The notes under the pieces are model-generated. The model was not told the DNA's origin. It searched no databases and saw nothing but the letters and a program-made list of their open reading frames with translations. A stretch of DNA of 64,000 nucleotides. Source: Palsa-739 sp035532535. GTDB taxonomy: Bacteria > Actinomycetota > Thermoleophilia > Gaiellales > Gaiellaceae. The position numbers and the translations under genes were made by a program. Each line of letters opens with the position of its first letter. Within the stretch, counting starts at the first letter, position 1. Shown here piece after piece: positions 40,731 through 48,242 of the stretch. The stretch is from NCBI GenBank assembly GCA_035532535.1, contig DATKQT010000034.1, positions 17,503 through 81,502 of the forward strand. The letters are read 5' to 3'.

Positions 40731-43700
40731 GTGAGCGAATGCACGAGCTGCGGAGCTTCCAACCGTGAAGGCCTGAGTTTCTGCACGAACTGCGGCGCCT
40801 CGATCGCAGCCGCCTGCCCGAGCTGCGGCGCGTCGCACGAGCCGGGCCAGCGCTTCTGCGGCGAGTGCGGGACCGCGCTCGGGACGGTCTCGCCGGCCGC
40901 CCCCACCACGGCTCCCGACGTCGAGCGGCGCGTGGTCACCATCCTTTTCGCCGACCTCGTCGGCTTCACGCCGCTCTCGGAGTCACGCGACGCGGAGGAC
41001 GTCCGCAGCCTGCTCACTCGCTACTTCGACACCGCGCGTCTCGTCATCGGCCGCTACGGCGGCACCGTGGAAAAGTTCATCGGCGACGCAGTAATGGCCG
41101 TGTGGGGCGCGCCAACCGCGCGGGAGGACGACGCCGAACGCGCTGTCCGCGCTGCCCTCGATCTCGTCGAGGCCGTCGCGGCACTCGACGCCGGACTGCA
41201 GGCGCGCGCGGGCGTCCTCACCGGCGAGGCCGCCGTCACGCTCGGCGCCTCCGGCCAGGGGCTCGTCGCAGGAGACCTCGTCAACACTGCGTCGCGCGTG
41301 CAGTCGACAGCGGAGCCCGGCACCGTGCTCGTCGGCGAGTCGACCCGCCGCGCAAGCGAGGCTGCCGTCGTGTACGAGGACGCGGGCTCCTTCGAGCTGA
41401 AGGGCAAGACCGAGCAGGTCCCGCTCTGGCGCGCGCTGCGCGTCGCAGCCGGCGTCGGCGGACGCCGCCGCTCCGAGGGTCTCGAACCGCCGTTCGTCGG
41501 ACGCGACCGCGAGCTCCGGCTCGTCAAGGAGCTCTACCACTCCTCCGCCGAGCAGGGTCGCTCGCATCTCGTCTCCGTCCTCGGCATCGCCGGCATCGGC
41601 AAGTCGCGCCTCTCGTGGGAGCTCTTCAAGTACCTCGACGGCCTCACAGACCTCACGCACTGGCACCGCGGGCGCTGCCTCTCCTACGGCGACGGCGTCA
41701 CCTACTGGGCGCTGGCGGAGATGGCACGCGAGCGCTTCCACATCGCCGAGGGCGAGGACGTGCACTCCGCGCGCGAGAAGCTCTCCACCGCGCTCGCCGA
41801 GTTCGTGCCCGACGACGAAGAGCGGCAATGGATCGAGCCGCGCCTCGCGCATCTGCTCGGGCTCGAGGAGGAGCGGCAGGCGCGCGAGAAAGAAGACCTG
41901 TTCGGCGCGTGGCGGCTCTTCTTCGAGCGGCTGTCCGAGCGCGCGCCTGTCGTGCTCGTGTTCGAGGACGTGCAGTGGGCGGACGCAGCGCTGCTCGAGT
42001 TCGTCGAGTACCTGCTCGAGTGGTCCCGGAACCACGCCATCTACGTCGTCGCGCTCGCGCGCCCCGACGTCGCCGACCGCCACCCGGACTGGCCGACGTC
42101 GCGCAACACGACAACGCTCGCGCTCGATCCTCTGAGCAACGAGGCGATCGCACAGCTCCTCGAAGGGCTCGTCCCCGGCCTGCCGGACGACGCGCGCGAA
42201 CGCATCCTCGCGCGGGCGGAAGGCGTCCCGCTGTACGCGGTCGAGACCGTGCGCATGCTGCTCGACAAGGGACTGCTGCGCCGCGAGGGCGACGTCTACG
42301 TCCCCGAGGGCCAGCTCGGAGAGCTCGCGGTGCCGGAGACGCTGCACGCGCTCGCCGCCGCACGCCTCGACGGGCTCGGCCCCGACGAGCGTCGCGCGCT
42401 GCAGGACGCGGCCGTCCTCGGCAAGACGTTCACGAAGGCAGGACTCGCCGAGGTGAGCGGCCGCAGCGAGGCGGAGCTCGAGCCGCTGCTCGCGTTCCTC
42501 GTCCGCCGCGAGATCCTCGGCCTGCAGAGCGATCCGCGCTCGCCCGAGCTCGGGCAGTACGGCTTCCTCCAGGACCTCCTGCGACAGGTCGCGTACGAGA
42601 CGCTCGCGCGCCCCGAGCGCAAAGCGCGCCACCTCGCCGCGGCCGCGTATCTCGAGTCGACGGGCGACGAGACGGTCGAGGTCGTCGCCTCGCACCTGCT
42701 CTCGGCGTACGACGCCGATCCCGAGGCGGCCGATGCGGACGCGATCCGCGAGCGTGCGCGGCTCGCACTCGTGCACGCGGGAGATCGAGCTGCAGCACTC
42801 GCCGCCTCAGCCGAGGCGCTGCGCTATTACGAGCAGGCGCTCGAGCTCGCACCGACCGCCGAGTTGCACGAGCGCGCAGGGCGTGCCGCGTACTACGCGG
42901 CTCGGCTCGCGGATGCGCGCACCCATCTCGAGCACGCCTTGGAGATCCGGGAAAGCGACGGCGACTCCCGCGGCGCCGCTCGGGCTCGCGTCGCGCTCGC
43001 GGAGGTCGCGTTCTGGGACCATCGGGCGTCGCAGGCCATCGACCTACTGCACGACGCCGTCGGGGTGCTGCTGCAGGGCGAGCACGACGCAGACCTGGCG
43101 CGCGCCGTCGCCGAGCTCTCCCGCTACCTGACCCTCGCGGGACGGCACGACGAGGCGATCCCGCTGATCGAGCGGTCACTCGAGCTCGGCGAGGCGCTCG
43201 ATCTCACGGACGTATTCGCGCACGGCCTAATCACGAAGGGCGTCGCCCTCAACTGGGCCGGACGGTCTCGCGAGGCGGCGCTGCTGACGAGGCACGGGCT
43301 CGAGGTCGCGCTGCAGAACGATCTCGCGGACATTGCGTTGCGCGCCTACAACAACCTGCTCGTCACGCAGTCCTCTCGCGATCACATTGATGTGACCCTG
43401 GAGGTGAACGAGCGAATGCTCGAGCTCGCGATTCGCGTCGGGAACCGACAGCAGGAGCAGCGCGCCCGCCGCAACATGGCGAGCGGCGCGTATTTCGGCG
43501 GCGACTGGGACCGCGCGGAAGCCGAGGCGGCGCTCACCAACTTCTACCGATCGAGTGCTCTGACGGAGCTTCGAGTCGCACGCGGTCAAGTCGAGCTCGC
43601 CCGCGAGGAGTTCCGCGCCGACGTCGAGGCGCTCGAGGAAGGATGGGACAGCGAGGTGCAGGCGAGGATCGGCGTCGCGACCCAGGACGCCATGATCATG

Positions 43701-44186
43701 CTCGCCGAGGGCAAGCATGCGGACGCGCTCGCCCGTGCCGAGGAGGCATTGCGCGAGCGCGGCGCGCTCGGTGTGCCGAACCTCTTCGACGCGCTCGAAA
43801 CAGCGGGCGCCGTCGCGGCCCACTTCGGCGACGTGAGCAAGCTCGAGGAGCTCATCGCGCTCGCAGACGACGTGCCGGGCGGTCATGTCACCCCCGTCTT
43901 CCGCGCAACCACCTCCCTGCTCAGGGCACACCTCGCCATCGTGCGCGGCGAAGACGCCTCGTCGCACTTCGCCGCATCCGAGCAGATCTACCGGGACTAC
44001 GGCTCGATCCCGCCGCTCGCGACGACGCTCATCGAGCACGGTGAGTGGCTCGCGTCCGTAGGGCGAAACGCTGAGGCGGAGCCGCTGCTGGCGGAGGCGG
44101 AGGAGATCTCAGCTCGCCTCCGCGCAACCGCCTGGCTCGAGCGGATCGCACGCTGCCGCGCCCGCGCGGGCGCCGCCGTCGCCTAG
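40731..44186 (+). CDS. Zinc-ribbon / class III adenylate cyclase / AAA ATPase / TPR regulator
   Basis: 1151-residue multidomain protein. Order: two zinc ribbons (CTSCGASNREGLSFCTNCG, CPSCGASHEPGQRFCGECG, residues 4-47); class III cyclase (~65-235) with metal-binding Asp in LFADLVGF, second Asp in FIGDAVMAVWG and GDLVNTASRVQS; AAA/STAND ATPase with P-loop GIAGIGKSRLSWEL (~285); winged-helix; and a long TPR array (~680-1150). Such proteins are large cytoplasmic sensors or transcriptional regulators of uncertain signal. GTG start. Its 3' end overlaps the convergent selenoprotein gene by four bases. Confidence 0.92.
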   Translation: MSECTSCGASNREGLSFCTNCGASIAAACPSCGASHEPGQRFCGECGTALGTVSPAAPTTAPDVERRVVTILFADLVGFTPLSESRDAEDVRSLLTRYFDTARLVIGRYGGTVEKFIGDAVMAVWGAPTAREDDAERAVRAALDLVEAVAALDAGLQARAGVLTGEAAVTLGASGQGLVAGDLVNTASRVQSTAEPGTVLVGESTRRASEAAVVYEDAGSFELKGKTEQVPLWRALRVAAGVGGRRRSEGLEPPFVGRDRELRLVKELYHSSAEQGRSHLVSVLGIAGIGKSRLSWELFKYLDGLTDLTHWHRGRCLSYGDGVTYWALAEMARERFHIAEGEDVHSAREKLSTALAEFVPDDEERQWIEPRLAHLLGLEEERQAREKEDLFGAWRLFFERLSERAPVVLVFEDVQWADAALLEFVEYLLEWSRNHAIYVVALARPDVADRHPDWPTSRNTTTLALDPLSNEAIAQLLEGLVPGLPDDARERILARAEGVPLYAVETVRMLLDKGLLRREGDVYVPEGQLGELAVPETLHALAAARLDGLGPDERRALQDAAVLGKTFTKAGLAEVSGRSEAELEPLLAFLVRREILGLQSDPRSPELGQYGFLQDLLRQVAYETLARPERKARHLAAAAYLESTGDETVEVVASHLLSAYDADPEAADADAIRERARLALVHAGDRAAALAASAEALRYYEQALELAPTAELHERAGRAAYYAARLADARTHLEHALEIRESDGDSRGAARARVALAEVAFWDHRASQAIDLLHDAVGVLLQGEHDADLARAVAELSRYLTLAGRHDEAIPLIERSLELGEALDLTDVFAHGLITKGVALNWAGRSREAALLTRHGLEVALQNDLADIALRAYNNLLVTQSSRDHIDVTLEVNERMLELAIRVGNRQQEQRARRNMASGAYFGGDWDRAEAEAALTNFYRSSALTELRVARGQVELAREEFRADVEALEEGWDSEVQARIGVATQDAMIMLAEGKHADALARAEEALRERGALGVPNLFDALETAGAVAAHFGDVSKLEELIALADDVPGGHVTPVFRATTSLLRAHLAIVRGEDASSHFAASEQIYRDYGSIPPLATTLIEHGEWLASVGRNAEAEPLLAEAEEISARLRATAWLERIARCRARAGAAVA

Positions 44187-44890
44187 GCGAGTGCGCGCGC
44201 GATCGCCTGCTCGAGCGCGTCCGGTTTGAACCCGAAAGGCCCTTCGCCGCCCTGAAAGGCGATGCGCCCGTCGGAGCCGATCAAATAGAGCCGGTCCGGC
44301 CAGCCGCCATAGGCGGACGCAACGGCGTTGTCGACACCGTCGATCGCGACGGGCATGCTGACCTCGAGCTTGGCTGCGCAGGTCGAGGCGACCGAACGCC
44401 GCTCGTCGTCGGTCTCCGGCTCGTGCACGGCGATGCCTGAGCGACGGTTCTCGGGGATGATCCACCCCTCCTCTGGGTGCGCCTCCCGGATGTAGATCAG
44501 CAGGAAGTGCACCCGGTCGCCGTAGCGCCGGGCCAGATCCTCGAGCGTCCCAACCTGGGCACGGAAGGGCGGTCAGGTGTACGAGCCGAAGATCAACGCG
44601 ACCGGGCGCTCCGCTGCGAGCGCGCCGAGCCGCACCGTTCCGGAACCGTCGAGGCGCGGGAGCTCGAAGTCGGGCGCGAGATCGCCCTCTGCGATCTTCG
44701 CGGTCATGAGGTTGCGGTACTCCGGGCTCGCGGTCACATCCTGCATGGTCAGCGGAGAGTCCTTCGGCGCGTTGCTGCGTCCATGCCGGAGCTGCGTGAG
44801 CACCATTCCGGGAACCGACCAGCGCCGATCGACCGGGCTTCCCTTGGAGACCGTGCGCATGTACCCGAGGATGTCCGCCGGCGTCGGCAC
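44183..44890 (-). CDS. Iodothyronine-deiodinase-like selenoprotein (UGA read as Sec)
   Basis: 235 residues if the TGA at 44575-44573 is read as selenocysteine (residue 106). Before it: DLAPDFELPRLDGSG and ALIFGSYT; after it: PPFRAQVGTLEDLARRYGDR, HFLLIYIREAHPEEGW and a thioredoxin-fold end. The site GSYT-U-PPFR and the YIREAHPEEGW motif match the deiodinase active site (SCTUPPF, YIDEAHPSDGW) of the thioredoxin superfamily. A SECIS hairpin follows directly. Likely a peroxiredoxin-like or reductive-dehalogenating redox enzyme. Last gene of the ETF operon, 9 bases after the EtfD-like stop. GTG start. A plain nonsense mutation is unlikely given the motif. Confidence 0.85.
44546..44575 (-). promoter_or_regulatory. 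Bacterial SECIS element
   Basis: Begins at the UGA. Nine bases later a hairpin forms: CGT, bulged G, CCCA, loop GGT, TGGG, ACG (44563-44546). Three base pairs, a one-base bulge on the 5' side, a short upper stem and a loop beginning GGU, 17 bases from the UGA, is the same layout as the E. coli fdhF SECIS, where SelB binds the loop. Confidence 0.8.
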
Positions 44891-44899
44891 GCCCTGAGA

Positions 44900-46705
44900 C
44901 TACTCGAGCGATTCGGCGAGCAGCGTCGCCACGTCGGCCACGCGCATTTCGGAACCGTTCTCGCGCACGCCGTCGTCGAGCATCACCGTGCAGAACGGGC
45001 ACGCGACCGCGAGCGTCTCCGCGCCCGTCTCCGCCGCTTCGCGCGCGCGCTCGACGTTGATCTGGCTCCCGCGCTCCTCCATCCACATGTGCGCGCCGCC
45101 GGCGCCGCAGCAGAACGTGTTCTTCCCATTTCTCGTCATCTCCACGGGCTGGCCGATGACGTTCAGGAGCTTCCGCGGCTCCATGCGCACGTCGTTGTGA
45201 CGCGCGAGGTAACAGCTGTCGTGATACGTGATCGACCCCGCGTCGCGTGCCGGCGTCAGCCGCCCCTCGTCAACGAGCTCGGCGAGCAGCTCCGTGTGGT
45301 GCATGACCTCGTAGCTTCCGCCGAAGTCGCCGTACTCGTTCGCGAGCGTGTTGAAGCAGTGCGGACAGCTCGCGACGATCTTCGTCACGCCCTGCTCGTT
45401 CAGCGTCGTGACGTTCTGCTCCGCCGCCGCCTGGAACACGTACTCGTTCCCCATCCGCCGCGCCGGATCGCCCGTGCATCCCTCCCGGGGGCCGAGGATG
45501 GCGAAGTCGACGCCCGCCTTCTGCAGCAGCTTCGCCGTCGACTCCGCACTCTTCTTCGCCCGCTCGTCGAACGACGCCGCGCAGCCGACCCAGTACAGGT
45601 ACTCCGGCGCGGGATCGCCGGGCTCCAAGACGCGTACCCCCAGCTCCGCCGCCCACGCCGCCCGCTCGGTCTGCGGCTTCCCCCACGGATTGGACGCACG
45701 CTCGACGTCGCGCAGCATCGGCTCCGCCTCCGCGGGAAACGACGAATCCACCATCAGCCGGCTCCGGCGCAGGTCGACGATGTGGTCGACGTGCTCGATC
45801 GACACCGGGCACACCTCCACGCACGCGCCGCACGTCACGCAGTCCCAGATCATCTCCTCCGGCACGCCGTTGCCGACGATCGGCTCAGCGCTCTGCGCGA
45901 ACAGCTGATCCCGCACGCCCATGATCAGCAGCTTCGGCGACAGCATCTTCCCCGTCGCGTGCGCCGGACAGACGTCCTGGCAGCGCCCGCACTCCGTGCA
46001 CGAGAACGCGTCCACGACCTCCTTGCGCGTCAGGTCGAAGATGGTCGCTACCCCGAAGCGCAACTCGTCGTCCGGGACGTCGAAGCGCAGCGGCTCGAGC
46101 CGCCCGCGCTTGCGCGTCCGCGCCATCCACACGTTCACGGCCGCCGTCACGATGTGCAGATGCTTCGAATACGGCAGATACGCGAGGAAGATTCCGATCA
46201 CGACCAGGTGCGCCCACGCGAGCCCGGTGCCGCCGACGCTGTGCCAGAGCAGGAGCGTCGTCACGACGAGCGCGATCAGCCCGAGGATGAAATAGCCCTC
46301 GCCGACATGCGAGCCGACGAACCGCGCGGGCCGCACGACCGTCCGGATCACGAGCGCGGTCGCGACGCCGGCGAGCACGAGCACCGCGAACACGTCGGAG
46401 AGCACGCGGTACCACTCCGGCGTTCCCACGTGGCCGCCGGCGACGTCGATCGCGGCGAGGACGATCGTCGGGAAGAGCACGATGAAGCCCCAGAAGATGA
46501 GCGCGTGCATCAGCCCCGGAACGAGCCGCTGCAGGAGCTTCTTCTGGCCGAGGACGATCTCCGCCTCGGCGACGACGCGCTCCTGCACGTCGCCCGGCCG
46601 GTCGCTCGGCTTCGCGTCGAGGACGAGCCGCGTCAGGAAAAGAGCACGGCGCGCGAAGATGCCGCCGCACAAGAGCACGAGCGCCGCGAGGGCGATCGCG
46701 CCTAT
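44900..46705 (-). CDS. etfD: EtfD-like membrane Fe-S oxidoreductase (ETF:quinone route)
   Basis: About 600 residues. N-terminal NarI-like heme-b membrane domain (five helices, residues ~1-240), two 4Fe-4S clusters (CTECGRCQDVCP, CVTCGACVEVCP), and two CCG domains (SCPHCFNTLANEYG, TFCCGAGGAHMWMEE). This matches the membrane oxidoreductase that reoxidises EtfBA in actinobacteria (M. tuberculosis EtfD) and passes electrons to menaquinone. The start is unclear: GTG 46678 would cut into the first helix, and ATA 46705 overlaps the etfA stop in ATAG. Confidence 0.9.
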   Translation of the reverse strand: MGAIALAALVLLCGGIFARRALFLTRLVLDAKPSDRPGDVQERVVAEAEIVLGQKKLLQRLVPGLMHALIFWGFIVLFPTIVLAAIDVAGGHVGTPEWYRVLSDVFAVLVLAGVATALVIRTVVRPARFVGSHVGEGYFILGLIALVVTTLLLWHSVGGTGLAWAHLVVIGIFLAYLPYSKHLHIVTAAVNVWMARTRKRGRLEPLRFDVPDDELRFGVATIFDLTRKEVVDAFSCTECGRCQDVCPAHATGKMLSPKLLIMGVRDQLFAQSAEPIVGNGVPEEMIWDCVTCGACVEVCPVSIEHVDHIVDLRRSRLMVDSSFPAEAEPMLRDVERASNPWGKPQTERAAWAAELGVRVLEPGDPAPEYLYWVGCAASFDERAKKSAESTAKLLQKAGVDFAILGPREGCTGDPARRMGNEYVFQAAAEQNVTTLNEQGVTKIVASCPHCFNTLANEYGDFGGSYEVMHHTELLAELVDEGRLTPARDAGSITYHDSCYLARHNDVRMEPRKLLNVIGQPVEMTRNGKNTFCCGAGGAHMWMEERGSQINVERAREAAETGAETLAVACPFCTVMLDDGVRENGSEMRVADVATLLAESLE

Positions 46706-47520
46706 CCGCGCACCTTCCGCAACTCGGCGCTGATCGCCGGCACGACCTCGTGCAGGTCGCCGATGACCGCGTAGTCGGCGCTCGCGAAGATCGGCGCCTC
46801 CGGGTCGGTGTTGATGGCGAGGATCTTCTTCGCGCCCTTCGCGCCCGCGATGTGCTGCGTCGCGCCGCTGATCCCGCACGCGACGTACAGATCGGCGGAG
46901 ATCTTCGTCCCCGTCTGCCCCACCTGGTCGGCATGCGGACGCCAGCCCGCGCTCGTCACGACACGCGAGCACCCGACCGCGCCGCCGAGCAGGCCGGCGA
47001 GCTCCTCGATGATCGCGAAGCCCTCCGCCGAGCCGACACCGCGACCACCGCTGACGACGACCTTCGCGTCTCGCAGCGAGACGCCGCCGGACGATTCCTC
47101 CACCCGTTCGAGCACCTTCGGCGAGCCGTCGTCGGGTGCGTCGAGCGTTTCGATGTCGCCGATCTCCGCGGCCGGCTGCGTGTGCGGCGCGACGGTGAGG
47201 AGCTTCGGTGCGCCATGCAGGCGTGCTTCCTCGAGGAGGCTGCCGCCCCAGCGCACGCGCGTGACCACGTCGCCGTTGAGTGCGATGACGTTGGCGGCGA
47301 ACGGCTGGTCGAGGATGGCGCCGACGTGTGCGAGCAGCTCGTTGCCGCGGTCGGAGCCGGCGGCGACGATCGCGTCCGCGTCCTGCGCGGCGAGCGCCTT
47401 GGCCCACGCGGCGGGCTGGTACGCGCCGCCGAACGTGACCGCGTGCACGTCGCCGAGCGTCCGCGCGAAACCGACCGCCTGCGCGGAGAGCTCGTCCTCG
47501 TCGATGAAGCAGAGGATCAC
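46702..47520 (-). CDS. etfA: Electron transfer flavoprotein alpha subunit
   Basis: 272 residues, binds the FAD. C-terminal FAD site: VVVSGGRGVGSAEGFAIIEE, WRPHADQVGQTGTKISADLY, ACGISGATQHIAG and AINTDPEAPIFASADYAVIG. GTG start overlaps the etfB stop. It takes electrons from the dimethylglycine-dehydrogenase-like enzymes and delivers them to the downstream EtfD-like protein. Confidence 0.95.
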   Translation of the reverse strand: MILCFIDEDELSAQAVGFARTLGDVHAVTFGGAYQPAAWAKALAAQDADAIVAAGSDRGNELLAHVGAILDQPFAANVIALNGDVVTRVRWGGSLLEEARLHGAPKLLTVAPHTQPAAEIGDIETLDAPDDGSPKVLERVEESSGGVSLRDAKVVVSGGRGVGSAEGFAIIEELAGLLGGAVGCSRVVTSAGWRPHADQVGQTGTKISADLYVACGISGATQHIAGAKGAKKILAINTDPEAPIFASADYAVIGDLHEVVPAISAELRKVRG

Positions 47521-48242
47521 GCGACTCCCAGTGCTTGCATCACCGCGACGACGGATGCGGCATTCTCGAGGATCTCCGCCCGCTTTCCCTGCCCCTCCGG
47601 CACGACGAGGCGGAGCTTCTCCAGCTTCTGCTCCGGCCGTGCCGGTTCGAGGACGGCGAGCGGCTTCGACTTCGCGCGCAGCCGCCCCGGCACGGACGGG
47701 TAGCGCGGCAGGTTCAGTCCCTCCAAGACGGTCAACACCGCCGGCAGCGGCGCCTCGTACACGTCGCGCGCGCCGCCGACGTCGCGCTCGCACCGCATGC
47801 GGCCCTCACTCACCTCGATCTTCTTCAGCCCGGTCACGACCGACAGCCCGAGCGCCCGCGCAACGCGGATCCCGACCTGGAAGCCGGCCGCGTCCGCCGA
47901 CTCGTTGCCGAACAGGATCAGGTCGAACGGCTCCTCGGCACGAATCGCGTCCACGATCGCGGCCGCCGTCGACTGCGCGTCCCACTCCTCGCTCGTCTGC
48001 AGCAGGATGCCGCGGTCGGCGCCGATCGCCATGCAATCCCGCAGCTGCTCCTCCGCCTCGGCCGGGCCGAGCGTCAAGACGACGACCTCGCCGCCGATGC
48101 GCACCGCCTCCTCGACCGCGCACTCCTCGTGCGGCGAGATGGTGAAGCCGAGGTGCTTGGTCTCCAGCGCCTGCCCGTCCGCGGTCAGCACCATCTTCCC
48201 GCCGGTCATCGGGACGCGCTTCACGCAGACCAGAGTCCTCAC
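47517..48242 (-). CDS. etfB: Electron transfer flavoprotein beta subunit
   Basis: 241 residues: LVCVKRVPMTGGKMVLTADG, ISPHEECAVEEAVRIGGEV, VVLTLGPAEAEEQLRDCMAI, and LILFGNESADAAGFQVGIRV. The beta subunit binds AMP and forms the docking surface. GTG start overlapping the flavoprotein stop by four bases (GTGA), which suggests that this ETF serves that dehydrogenase. Confidence 0.95.
   Translation of the reverse strand: MRTLVCVKRVPMTGGKMVLTADGQALETKHLGFTISPHEECAVEEAVRIGGEVVVLTLGPAEAEEQLRDCMAIGADRGILLQTSEEWDAQSTAAAIVDAIRAEEPFDLILFGNESADAAGFQVGIRVARALGLSVVTGLKKIEVSEGRMRCERDVGGARDVYEAPLPAVLTVLEGLNLPRYPSVPGRLRAKSKPLAVLEPARPEQKLEKLRLVVPEGQGKRAEILENAASVVAVMQALGVA

Noticed and set aside
44573..44575. 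Apparent nonsense codon splitting a gene into two fragments
   Set aside because: The UGA falls at the known Sec site of the family and is followed by a matching SECIS hairpin, so pseudogene status is less likely than selenocysteine decoding.
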